Assembly (NCBI RefSeq): GCF_900636915.1
Contig: NZ_LR134327.1
Coordinates: 1,240,001 to 1,304,000 of the forward strand
Direction of reading: 5' to 3'
Source: Aggregatibacter aphrophilus ATCC 33389
GTDB lineage: Bacteria > Pseudomonadota > Gammaproteobacteria > Enterobacterales > Pasteurellaceae
Length of the DNA: 64,000 nucleotides
The notes below the pieces were generated by a model that was given only the letters and a program-made list of their open reading frames with translations, searched no databases and was not told the DNA's origin. Shown in pieces: positions 54,659 through 62,998 of the stretch; the first letter of the stretch is position 1; each line of letters begins with the position of its first letter. Both the position numbers and the translations under genes were made by a program.

Positions 54659-55705
54659 TTAATGAGTTTTCAATTTGCTCCAATATTTTTCATAAATATC
54701 TATCGCTTCGCCCACATCACTTTGGATAATACCTTTCTCCACTTCCGCTGCCGGAGGGAATATAGTTGGATTTTCGGCCATAGCCGGATCTAACAAGGCT
54801 TTCACGCCATTATTTGGCATAGAATAACCCAATCGTTCCAACACCACTTTGGCGTTTTCCGGACGCAATAGGAAGTCGATGAACTTATAGGCATTTTCAA
54901 CATTTTTTGCACCTTTTGGAATGGCGTAATTATCCATCCAGAAAATCGCACCTTCTTTCGGATAAACAAAGGCAATTTTGTCATTCTCTTTATGCGCTAA
55001 ATAACCGGAACCGTTCCAAATCATGCCTAATGCCACTTCGCCCTGAACATAAGGCACTTCCGGCGAATCGGAGTTAAACACCGCCACATTCGGCAAAAGT
55101 TTAACTAAGCGCTCATAAGCCGCTTTGATGTCATCTTCACTGGTGGTGTTTGGGGATTTGCCGTCTAACAACAACGCAATATGAAACACTTCGCGCGCGT
55201 CACTGGTCAACAACACTTTGCCTTTGTATTCCGGATTCCACAAATCTGCCCAACTGGTGATTTTGCTCGGGTCAATATCTTCGGAATTCACCGCCAACCC
55301 TGTCAAGCCGTACACATAAGGCAAGGAATAATCGTTGTTCGGATCGAAGTCTTTATGCAATAAATTGTCCGGAATTTGTTTGAAATTGCTTAACTTACGA
55401 TGATCGAGCTTTTGCAGCATGCCGTCTTTTGCCATTTTGTTCACATAATAGCTGGACGGAAAAACCAAGTCATAACCGGCGTTATCGGAAATCAGTTTGA
55501 GTTTGGCATACATTTCTTCGTTGCTTTCAAACGTGGAATAAATCACTTCAATACCGGTTTCTTTGGTAAATTCAGCAACGAGACTGGAAGGGACATAATC
55601 GGTCCAGTTATAAACGTAAAGTTTTTCTTGCGCAAAGGCGGTGGTGGAAAGGAGAGTCAGCATCAAGCCGAGGGATTTAAGCGTTTTTACAAACAAATTT
55701 TTCAA
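54659..55705 (-). CDS. potD: Spermidine/putrescine-binding periplasmic protein PotD
   Basis: 348 residues from a TTG at 55705, chosen because GGAGGA lies eight bases upstream and the result is the usual PotD length; an open frame to 55843 adds an unlikely 46-residue leader. Signal peptide [19 protein letters not shown] cleaved near AFAQ. Mature part [27 protein letters not shown], then [36 protein letters not shown], all PotD features. Binds polyamine for PotABC. No potABC adjacent, so this is likely one of two potD copies, as I recall for Haemophilus. Confidence 0.9.
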   Translation of the reverse strand: MKNLFVKTLKSLGLMLTLLSTTAFAQEKLYVYNWTDYVPSSLVAEFTKETGIEVIYSTFESNEEMYAKLKLISDNAGYDLVFPSSYYVNKMAKDGMLQKLDHRKLSNFKQIPDNLLHKDFDPNNDYSLPYVYGLTGLAVNSEDIDPSKITSWADLWNPEYKGKVLLTSDAREVFHIALLLDGKSPNTTSEDDIKAAYERLVKLLPNVAVFNSDSPEVPYVQGEVALGMIWNGSGYLAHKENDKIAFVYPKEGAIFWMDNYAIPKGAKNVENAYKFIDFLLRPENAKVVLERLGYSMPNNGVKALLDPAMAENPTIFPPAAEVEKGIIQSDVGEAIDIYEKYWSKLKTH

Positions 55706-55844
55706 TTTATTGTCCTCCAAAGCTAACAATAGCGGGTGGTTAATTTTCATAAAAGAATTGAGTAAAAACTCGGCGGGCAGTATAGCAGATTTTAACCGCT
55801 TGTCCCCTAGTTTTACGGAGAACATGGCGCTTTTCTTCCGCAAA

Positions 55845-55914
55845 GTGCGGTGGAATTTAAAAATATTTTTTTATCTGAAAAAACGCGTCTAAAACTCACC
55901 GCACTTTTTGTACG
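55845..55914. terminator. Wide uptake-sequence dyad between DUF606 and potD genes
   Basis: AAAGTGCGGTGG and CTCACCGCACTTTTTG are complementary across a 40-base spacer; acts, if at all, on the minus-strand DUF606 gene ending at 55917. Confidence 0.5.
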
Positions 55915-55916
55915 GG

Positions 55917-56396
55917 TTAACTGCCTCGCACCACAATTTGAATAAATTTATCGCCAAAGAAATAAAACACCAAACCGAGTGCCACAATAGCCAACCCGAT
56001 TAATTTGATGCCATTGACCTCCCGCACAGGCATCCCGATTAAACCGAAATGATCGATAGTTGCCGCGCTGAGCAGTTGCCCAATAATGATAAAAAACAAC
56101 ATGGCCGTAATGCCTAATTTCGGCGCAAGTAAAACGGTGGTGAACACGAAACCGGCACCTAGTATTCCTCCCAATAATTTCCACCAAGGCTGCTCGGGCA
56201 GGGTGCTTAAATTGCCCCACAAATCCGTTTTTACACCGGCAATAATCAACAGAAGAAGCGTCCCGACAGCAAAAGAAATCAATGCCGCCAAAATCGGCTC
56301 ACCACTCATGGCTTTAGCCAGTTGGGTATTAATGGCAGACTGAATGGCCAGCGCAATGCCTGCCGTCAGTGCAATAATGATATAAATAAAAAACAT
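55917..56396 (-). CDS. DUF606 (YdcZ-like) DMT-superfamily membrane protein
   Basis: 159 residues from ATG 56396 with GGAG five bases upstream; a GTG two codons earlier is an alternative. Five TM segments. The opening FIYIIIALTAGIALAIQSAINTQLAKAMSGEPILAALISFAVGTLLLL and central WWKLLGGILGAGFVFTTVLLAPKLG match the half-size DMT proteins that work as homo- or heterodimers. Substrate unknown. Single gene. Confidence 0.88.
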   Translation of the reverse strand: MFFIYIIIALTAGIALAIQSAINTQLAKAMSGEPILAALISFAVGTLLLLIIAGVKTDLWGNLSTLPEQPWWKLLGGILGAGFVFTTVLLAPKLGITAMLFFIIIGQLLSAATIDHFGLIGMPVREVNGIKLIGLAIVALGLVFYFFGDKFIQIVVRGS

Positions 56397-56600
56397 AGAC
56401 ACTCCGAATAATGATTCTCCATATTATAAAACAGCCATTAATGGTCAGGAGCAAAAGACGTAGAAAGACAATCAAGTGCGGTCACAACATCCAACGGATT
56501 TTGAACATTCACTTTGTCAACGATCCCATTGGCGCGAATAATCGAACTTGATTCGATTGTAAGTAATGTTCGCCGTGTTTTTGGCTCCCGCACATTGGGA

Positions 56601-57329
56601 TTAAATGTGCTTATAAATCTTATCGAACGGCAAACGGGTGCGCTCGCCCCAGATGCCGCGTCCGTCTTTGCGGATGCCGCAGGCAACGATCATATTGATT
56701 TCTGCGCCCCGTGGCAGTTTCAGGATATTTTTCACCCGTAAACTGTCCAGTCCTTCCATTGGGCAGGTGTCATAACCGTTTTCCGCCATGGCTAACATAA
56801 ATGTTTGCGCCGCCAAGCCGCAACTTTTATGGCTAACAATGCGCATATCGGCTTCCGATGCATCCACTTGAATCGGACGGAAGTAATGCACAAGCAACGC
56901 AATTGTTCTACGAAATACGCCCAACAAACCACAGCAACGGGCATAAATAAACGGCATTAACCAACCGTAATAACGTTCTTTGGCTTTTAGCCAGGATGCC
57001 TGTTTCTCCGGTGGGCTGGTGCGTTTCACATTTTCTTGTTCCATCGCCATCACCTCGGTCGCCCGCTGACGATATAAATCCTGACGAACAACGAAAACCA
57101 CCATTTGCTGTGCAGTTGTAGCAGGTTGTTGGTTGAAACAGGCATGGGCGAGTTGTTGTAATGTGGATTTGTCAGTGATGTGATAGAACTCGTAGAGTTG
57201 CATATTGGAACTGCTTGGCGACAAAGTGGCCTGTTGTAAGCAATGACGGACTTTTTCGCTGTCGAGCGGTTTATCGGGATCGTAATAACGAACGGAACGT
57301 CGGTATTGTAATAAATCTAAAAGTGACAT
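56601..57329 (-). CDS. Nitroreductase-family FMN oxidoreductase
   Basis: 242 residues. FMN-binding opening LLQYRRSVRYYDPDKPLD (RRSxR) and SPSSSNMQLYEFYHI; C-terminal QTFMLAMAENGYDTCPMEGLD and the Gly/Arg-rich loop VACGIRKDGRGIWGERTRLPFDKI. Between residues about 90 and 140 it has a long aromatic insert (YYGWLMPFIYARCCGLLG) that may sit at the membrane or form a lid. Reduces quinones or nitro compounds with NAD(P)H; true substrate unknown. The 200 bp downstream hold one uptake signal and no clear gene. Confidence 0.9.
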   Translation of the reverse strand: MSLLDLLQYRRSVRYYDPDKPLDSEKVRHCLQQATLSPSSSNMQLYEFYHITDKSTLQQLAHACFNQQPATTAQQMVVFVVRQDLYRQRATEVMAMEQENVKRTSPPEKQASWLKAKERYYGWLMPFIYARCCGLLGVFRRTIALLVHYFRPIQVDASEADMRIVSHKSCGLAAQTFMLAMAENGYDTCPMEGLDSLRVKNILKLPRGAEINMIVACGIRKDGRGIWGERTRLPFDKIYKHI

Positions 57330-57394
57330 GATGTCTCCTCTTTTTCCGATTCAAATTCACTGTTACCGACGCCCGCTTCAAACAGGATCCAGTG

Positions 57395-57622
57395 CTATTT
57401 TGCCGCTTTTTTCAGCGGTTTTTCTTTGCTATTTTCCCCGGCAGCAGCTTTGGTTTTTTCGTCCATTTTTACGCTGATATTATGATCCACCACCACGTTC
57501 ATATTAATGGTAATGCCTTCTTTTGGGGTGTCCAGTTGAATGGTGGGAGTGCAACCGGCAAGCATGAGGGAAGCGGCGGCCAAACAAAAAAAGTGCGGTG
57601 GTTTTTTCAGATGTTTTTTCAT
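57395..57622 (-). CDS. ynbE: YnbE-family lipoprotein, partner of YdbH
   Basis: 75 residues. Lipobox LAGC, then TPTIQLDTPKEGITINMNVVVDHNISVKMDEK, the conserved YnbE core, and a Lys/Glu-rich tail. In E. coli YnbE is an outer-membrane lipoprotein that joins YdbH to bridge the periplasm for phospholipid transport. Start codon overlaps the ydbH stop (ATGA). The third E. coli gene, ydbL, is not downstream here. Confidence 0.9.
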   Translation of the reverse strand: MKKHLKKPPHFFCLAAASLMLAGCTPTIQLDTPKEGITINMNVVVDHNISVKMDEKTKAAAGENSKEKPLKKAAK

Positions 57623-60354
57623 TGTTCTAACTGTCGGTAAAGTCGATATTGTAAATTCTGTTCAAATTGAGAGCCGTAGTCAATCATATTCCATAGCTCA
57701 AACATATTCTCTTGGTGTGTGTAATTCAAGGTAATCGGATTGTGGGTGCGCTTAGTCGGATTAAAGCCCGCAATCGTCGCTTTTAACGCCATTTTTCCAT
57801 CCGGCGTCAAATTGACATTCGCGTGGAATTTTTCTAATTCCATTTCTTTCATCAAATCCACCAAAGTGCTTTCGGTCCAACCGCCTTTTTTCAAGCCGTC
57901 CACCACACTATCATTAAGTTTAATATTCAATTTGCCGACTTGTTCAAGACGTCCGTTACAAATTAAGCATTCTTTATGCCCTAACCAAAACGGCAATGTC
58001 GCGTTGACCCGTCCGTTCAGCACCAGTTGATTATATTGCGCCAATTCCATCACTTGCGCCAAATCGATATTATTAAAGCTCAACTCCGCCATTTTACGTT
58101 GTGGAAAACTCAAACTCGGCACGCTCAGCGAGCCATCAAACACGCCGACTTTCACCTTTTGCAAGGTGAGCGGTTGCTTGGCCGAATTAGGATAAGTGCC
58201 GAACATATCAAAAGACGCATCGCTCACGGCAAGTGCCCCCATGCGAATATTTTTCGCCGATACCCGCACCGGTTTGGTTCGCGCAGTTTGTAGCGCAAGA
58301 TTTTGATAATTCAACGGAAAACGAATATTCAGCGCTTGAATTTCGCCATCGGGGAAAGTGATTTCGGCACCGCGCAAATTAAACTCGCCGTTCAATGCCA
58401 CGCCCTCGCCGTCAATCTCAAAATCACTGGCGCCTTGAATGCTACCATGACGAATAATCCATTCCCATTGTTGCGGAAATAAGGATTGGAACACTTTGGC
58501 GGATTGTTCTTTCCAACTAATTTTGCCCTTTAGCGCTTGATTTTCATAACGGGCGGTCACATCAATCGGGCCGAGCGAACCCGCTTTTAAATCGCCCGCC
58601 AAATTGAAATCACCGATGCTTTTGCCATCAATGCCCACACCAAACACCGGGCGCACAAAGCGTCCGCCATAATCGAATTCAATCCACTCGGTTTGTGCCT
58701 GTAACAGCCCGCGAATATGCTCCGCTTCATAATCCCAACGCAAACGGTCTTTCAACTCCAAAGCCAAAGGCGCCATTTTCACACCGCTGGTATGCACATT
58801 GCCGGAATGGGCAGCAAGTTGGTTTAGTTCAATATGATCGGCTTCCCAAAACCCGATCCCTTTCATATTCACCGGCGTATTTAGAGATTTCCACAGCGCA
58901 TCACCGTCAATCGTCCAATCCCAACGGTTCGCCGCGCGCATTTCCGCCTCACGCAGATCTTGATGTTCGCTACGCAAATCAAATACTGTTTTAATCCCGG
59001 CAATAAATTCCTGTGCTTGCCCGTCAAGTTTTAAATTTAGCTTCTCAAATTGTGGTGTGAAGCCTTGCAGGGTAGCTTGTAGGCGTCCTTCCAAACCATA
59101 ACGCCCAATCTGCACATTATCTAACGGCAAACGCACATGGATTTTGGAAGTCGGTTGCACGTTATCCATTTTAAAAATTGATCCGGTTCGGAAACGCAAA
59201 ATCGGATCATCAAAGACACCGCCGATATGATATTCCAAGTTGGTTTGCGCCACGGTAGTGTTATAACGCAAATCACCACGGGTTTTCAGGTCAAAATACA
59301 GTCGGTTTTTATCATTGCCGCCACCAATTTCGCCATTTTTGCCTGACACAACAATTTCGCCTTTGCCCAGCTCACCGAAGGTTTGCACGATAACATCCAC
59401 ATCCGCTCCCAACGGTAGCCAGCCTTCTTGCGGTTTGCGTAACGCCAAACCGAAGAAGCCTTTAATCGGTTGGTAACCGTCAAACGTCCAATAAAATGTT
59501 CCCCAGTTAATCGCCAAACCGTCGGAGGTGAACGTAAAAGGCACATCCAATAACGGTTTATTACGGCTTAAATCCTGCGCACTGATTTGCCCTTGTTCAC
59601 CGTTCCAATTGAATTGAAGCGTTCCTTTACTCACGCTGAAATCAGCATTTTGCCAATCAAAACGCAGTTCGCCTTGGTGTGGCAATTGTGGCATCTCATC
59701 CTTAAGTTGAGTGGAAAAATGCAGGTGATAGGTTTGTCCATCAAGCGGTTGGTAATCCGTATGTCCCTGCCATTGGAACATATCATTTTCACGGGTAAGG
59801 GTAGACTGGTGGTGCAAAATTAAGTTATCGTCATTCACCTTGGCATTGGCCGTCAATTGCAGACGACTACCATTATAATACGCTGTCGCCGCAACATTGG
59901 CGTCTAAAAGCTCACGCACCAGCGGCGGTACATTTAATTCCTTGCTGTTTACCAATTGAAAATGCTGAATACTCACTTCAGAGGATGGGATGGCAGAAAA
60001 AAGTGCGGTCAAATTTAGCGATGTTTTTGCATCGTCATTGGAAGGCAAGCTATTTAGACATTCATAATCTAAGCTAGCGTTCGCTACCTCCAGCCGACGG
60101 GGTTCCCACCAGTTTACGTGAACATCGGCTAACGTAGCGATAGTGCATTGAGCAGTCCGAACTTCTAACTCGGGCAGTTGTAGACCTGTGGTTTGTAAAT
60201 GCCATCGCTCGGGCAGTTGCAACTCATAATCAGGTGCTAAAAAACGATTGGCAAGGTTTTCCACCTGTTTAGGCATGATCCACCATGGCAGCAAGCAAAC
60301 TATCGCTACCAACAATACAATCAATCCTAATAAGGCGTACAACCACCGTTTCAT
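57619..60354 (-). CDS. ydbH: Intermembrane phospholipid transport protein YdbH (AsmA-like)
   Basis: 911 residues, slightly longer than E. coli YdbH. One N-terminal TM anchor (YALLGLIVLLVAIVCLLPWWIM), then a long periplasmic beta-rich body and the C-terminal family region with WTIDGDALWKSL, ELSFNNIDLAQVMELAQYNQLVLNGRVNATLPFWLG, NLTPDGKMALKATIAGFNP and a final HQENMFELWNMIDYGSQFEQNLQYRLYRQL. Works redundantly with TamB and YhdP in lipid movement to the outer membrane. Operon with ynbE (four-base overlap). Confidence 0.93.
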   Translation of the reverse strand: MKRWLYALLGLIVLLVAIVCLLPWWIMPKQVENLANRFLAPDYELQLPERWHLQTTGLQLPELEVRTAQCTIATLADVHVNWWEPRRLEVANASLDYECLNSLPSNDDAKTSLNLTALFSAIPSSEVSIQHFQLVNSKELNVPPLVRELLDANVAATAYYNGSRLQLTANAKVNDDNLILHHQSTLTRENDMFQWQGHTDYQPLDGQTYHLHFSTQLKDEMPQLPHQGELRFDWQNADFSVSKGTLQFNWNGEQGQISAQDLSRNKPLLDVPFTFTSDGLAINWGTFYWTFDGYQPIKGFFGLALRKPQEGWLPLGADVDVIVQTFGELGKGEIVVSGKNGEIGGGNDKNRLYFDLKTRGDLRYNTTVAQTNLEYHIGGVFDDPILRFRTGSIFKMDNVQPTSKIHVRLPLDNVQIGRYGLEGRLQATLQGFTPQFEKLNLKLDGQAQEFIAGIKTVFDLRSEHQDLREAEMRAANRWDWTIDGDALWKSLNTPVNMKGIGFWEADHIELNQLAAHSGNVHTSGVKMAPLALELKDRLRWDYEAEHIRGLLQAQTEWIEFDYGGRFVRPVFGVGIDGKSIGDFNLAGDLKAGSLGPIDVTARYENQALKGKISWKEQSAKVFQSLFPQQWEWIIRHGSIQGASDFEIDGEGVALNGEFNLRGAEITFPDGEIQALNIRFPLNYQNLALQTARTKPVRVSAKNIRMGALAVSDASFDMFGTYPNSAKQPLTLQKVKVGVFDGSLSVPSLSFPQRKMAELSFNNIDLAQVMELAQYNQLVLNGRVNATLPFWLGHKECLICNGRLEQVGKLNIKLNDSVVDGLKKGGWTESTLVDLMKEMELEKFHANVNLTPDGKMALKATIAGFNPTKRTHNPITLNYTHQENMFELWNMIDYGSQFEQNLQYRLYRQLEQ

Positions 60355-60686
60355 ATTATTTTACCATTCACTGTTAAAGACGGTTTTAAGACCGCCAAAA
60401 GGACAAAAAATTTCTTCACGCAGGCAACATTGTAGCGAAATAACGACAATTTAAAAATGATATAAAAAAGACCGTTTGAATAAGTTCATTCGGTCTTTTC
60501 GGAAAAAGGGAAGGTAATTTATCCGCTCATGAAAATAAACACAATATTTATTTTGAATAAATCCACTATATTTAAAGGGGCTTTATAGAAAATATCAAAA
60601 AAGTGCGGTCAGAAAAAATAATGTTTTTTGGGCATATCGCGTAGAAAGAAAAGGCATTCGTCGGATAATGCTATCCGACGAAGAGG
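60355..60686. other. Intergenic region with two hairpins
   Basis: No gene in 330 bp. It contains a hairpin at 60466-60500 (AAAAGACCG/CGGTCTTTT), one uptake signal near 60600, and the terminator next to the flavoprotein stop. Confidence 0.6.
60658..60683 (-). terminator. Rho-independent terminator of the CysJ-like gene
   Basis: TTCGTCGGATA and TATCCGACGAA pair around four bases, followed on the minus strand by a T-rich stretch, three bases after the stop codon. Confidence 0.75.
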
Positions 60687-62249
60687 CTAATAAACATCGC
60701 GTTGTAAACGGCCGGCGGCGACCAGTTCGGCGACAATATTGTCGAAGGCATCGACATAAGGGCGATGACCAATGGTGGAAGCAATGTTAATAAGGGCGTC
60801 GTCAATGGCTTTACTCATAGATTTGCTGCCACAAATGTAGAAATATGCCCCTTGTTGGATAAGCGACCAAATCAATTCCGCTTGTTCGGCTAAGGCGTCC
60901 TGTACGTAGTATTTTTCCGCTTGATCACGGGAAAAGGCGGTGAAAAGACGTGTTAAGGTGCCGTTGGCGAGGTAGTTTTCCAGTTCGGTTTGATAAAGGA
61001 AATCTTTGGCTCGATAACGCTCGCCGAAGAATAAATAGCTTTCCACCGTCGGTTTTTGGCTTTCCAAATGTTGCAAGAAGCCGATATAAGGCGCAATACC
61101 GGTGCCGGAGCCAATCATGACCAATGGCGCGTCAAGGCTTGACGGCAAGTGGAAAGTGGAGTTGGATTTGACGAATACGGCAACTTTTTGTCCCACCTTG
61201 AGCTGCGCCAGTTGATTACTGGCGGTACCTTGATAATGACGCTCTCCGAGGCTGTAGTAAACGTGGCGAATACATAAATCTGTGTAATCGGGGTGCGTTT
61301 TGCCGCAGGAACCGATGGAATAAGCCCGCGCGGTGAGGTTAGCGAGGATCGTCGTTAAATCCGCAAGGCGTACCTTTTTCTCGGGGTCAAAATCGCGCAG
61401 AACATCAAGCAAATCATGACCATATAAATAACTTTCCAAGGCTTTTTTATTGGAGATTTTAGTGAGATCTTTTAAGGCGGCGTTGCCGGTAATTTTACTT
61501 ACGTCACGCAATACGTTTTTGCTTAGCAGACGAAGCTCTTTTTTACGCAAAATTTCCACCGCACTTTGATCCTCAAACCAGTTTACATAATGCGCCAACA
61601 CCTCATCCGGCTGTTCAATTTGCACATACAGCAAATCGCCTGCTTGATAAAAAATACCGCTGTCTTTCAGGGATAAACGCAAGTGATAAACCGCCGGATC
61701 CGACTGTGCGAGATGCTGAATGTCCAACACCTCGGCGTAATAAACGGTGTTTTCGTTATACACCTGCACCGATAGTTGGTGGCTCAGCGGTTGTTGCGGG
61801 AGATCGTTTAACGCTTGCTGTAAAAGAGGCAGCCATTGTTTGAAAATTTCACGGTAATTGAGATCGGCATCCACGCGCTCGATCAACGGCTGTGCCTGCT
61901 TGCTCTGCAAGGCTTCATCCACCTTTTGGCTAAATCCGCAAAAATGTTCATACGTCACATCCCCCAAGCCAAATACGCAATAACGGCAGGAAAGTGCGGT
62001 CAGATTTTCTAACGTTTCTAAGAAATCATCGGCGTTGGCCGGCGGCTCACCGTCACCAAACGAACTGGTGATGACCAATAACAACGTTTGGCTATCCAAC
62101 ATGGACGGATGGGTTTCATTTAAACTGCTTACCGAAACGGTATAAGCCTGCAAGAACGGCTGATTGGACAATTCCGTAGCCAAAGCTTGGGCATTGCCGG
62201 AATCCGAGCCGTACGCGATATGAACGCGTGAAAGAGGATTGTTGCTCAT
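60687..62249 (-). CDS. CysJ-like diflavin reductase (flavodoxin + FNR domains)
   Basis: 520 residues from ATG 62249 (AAGG upstream); the longer frame to 62366 enters the PAS gene and is rejected. Flavodoxin domain (about 8-150) with YGSDSGNAQALATEL and VITSSFGDGEPPANA; FAD domain with RAYSIGSCGKTHPDYTDL (about 345-360); NADPH domain with MIGSGTGIAPYIGFL and YFICGSKSMSKAID; C-terminal GRLQRDVY as in sulfite reductase alpha. About 80 residues shorter than E. coli CysJ and no cysI nearby, so its electron acceptor is open. A separate PAS gene lies just upstream on the same strand. Confidence 0.85.
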   Translation of the reverse strand: MSNNPLSRVHIAYGSDSGNAQALATELSNQPFLQAYTVSVSSLNETHPSMLDSQTLLLVITSSFGDGEPPANADDFLETLENLTALSCRYCVFGLGDVTYEHFCGFSQKVDEALQSKQAQPLIERVDADLNYREIFKQWLPLLQQALNDLPQQPLSHQLSVQVYNENTVYYAEVLDIQHLAQSDPAVYHLRLSLKDSGIFYQAGDLLYVQIEQPDEVLAHYVNWFEDQSAVEILRKKELRLLSKNVLRDVSKITGNAALKDLTKISNKKALESYLYGHDLLDVLRDFDPEKKVRLADLTTILANLTARAYSIGSCGKTHPDYTDLCIRHVYYSLGERHYQGTASNQLAQLKVGQKVAVFVKSNSTFHLPSSLDAPLVMIGSGTGIAPYIGFLQHLESQKPTVESYLFFGERYRAKDFLYQTELENYLANGTLTRLFTAFSRDQAEKYYVQDALAEQAELIWSLIQQGAYFYICGSKSMSKAIDDALINIASTIGHRPYVDAFDNIVAELVAAGRLQRDVY

Positions 62250-62322
62250 AGCATTACCTTTGAATATGTGAGAAAAGCTGCAGAAAAGAGAAAGCGTGCC
62301 GGTGACGACACGCTTGGAGACC

Positions 62323-62754
62323 TTATTTGTCGTAGTAGTCGTCGAATACTTCTTTGGATAATTCAACGGCGTCGAAGTTTTCCATTAAATCATTGATAAC
62401 GCGACGCACGCTGATGTAGCCGGTAATTTTTCCTGCGTCATCAAAAATCGGTTGTACCGTGGTATCAACCACATAAATCACACCGCCTTTACCTACGTTC
62501 GGAATAACGCCGGTCCAGATTTTACCGGCTTGGATAGTGTCCCACATGTCTTTGTACACCTCTTTTGGCACAGACGGGTGACGCACCAAATTATGCGGTT
62601 TGCCCACCAATTCTTCACGAGAATAGCCGGTTAATTTGCAGAAAAGGTCATTTGCGTAGGTGATCACACCTTGTAAATCGGTGGTGGAAATCACGAGGGT
62701 GTCGTGGACGGCTTTAAGAATTACATCATCGGAAGGAATGATTTGCTCTGTCAT
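62323..62754 (-). CDS. Stand-alone Aer-type PAS sensor protein
   Basis: 143 residues, one PAS domain and nothing else: VISTTDLQGVITYANDLFCKLTGYSREELVGKPHNLVRHPSVPKEVYKDMWDTIQAGKIW, then GGVIYVVDTTVQPIFDDAGKITGYISVRR and a short acidic helix. The HNLVRHPxxP segment is the FAD-binding signature of the aerotaxis receptor Aer. It lacks HAMP, kinase or signalling domains, so it must act by protein contact. The diflavin reductase starts 73 bp downstream on the same strand, which suggests a redox pair (inference). Confidence 0.85.
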   Translation of the reverse strand: MTEQIIPSDDVILKAVHDTLVISTTDLQGVITYANDLFCKLTGYSREELVGKPHNLVRHPSVPKEVYKDMWDTIQAGKIWTGVIPNVGKGGVIYVVDTTVQPIFDDAGKITGYISVRRVINDLMENFDAVELSKEVFDDYYDK

Positions 62755-62863
62755 GGTTAAGCTCCTAGCTATTAATTAATCTCATATTTTGTAAGGGTTT
62801 CTTACATACCTAAACTTTCTTTCCTGAAAGGACGTTTAAAATACAGCACCATTCGACATATGT

Positions 62864-62880
62864 AAATAATTATCATTTTA
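62864..62880. promoter_or_regulatory. Candidate iron-box-like site between PAS and hydrolase genes
   Basis: AAATAATTATCATTTTA resembles the Fur core (ATAATNATTATCATT). It sits in the divergent promoter region; weak evidence on its own because the region is AT-rich. Confidence 0.3.
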
Positions 62881-62998
62881 TATTTAAGCTGATAGGATGT
62901 CTTTGTATCCACACATGCCGTTGCCGTCGATTCAACAGCGTGGCAAATTTGACATATAATGTGGCCTTCGTCGTAATATCATAAAATTTTAATTCACC

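Noticed and set aside
56401..56425. Fur-like sequence upstream of the DUF606 gene
   Set aside because: Only a partial match (AATAATGATTCTC) and no functional reason for iron control.
56438..56686. Minus-strand open frame of 82 codons overlapping the end of the nitroreductase gene
   Set aside because: Its first half is a shadow of the nitroreductase in another frame; the second half has no ribosome site, start or recognisable motif.
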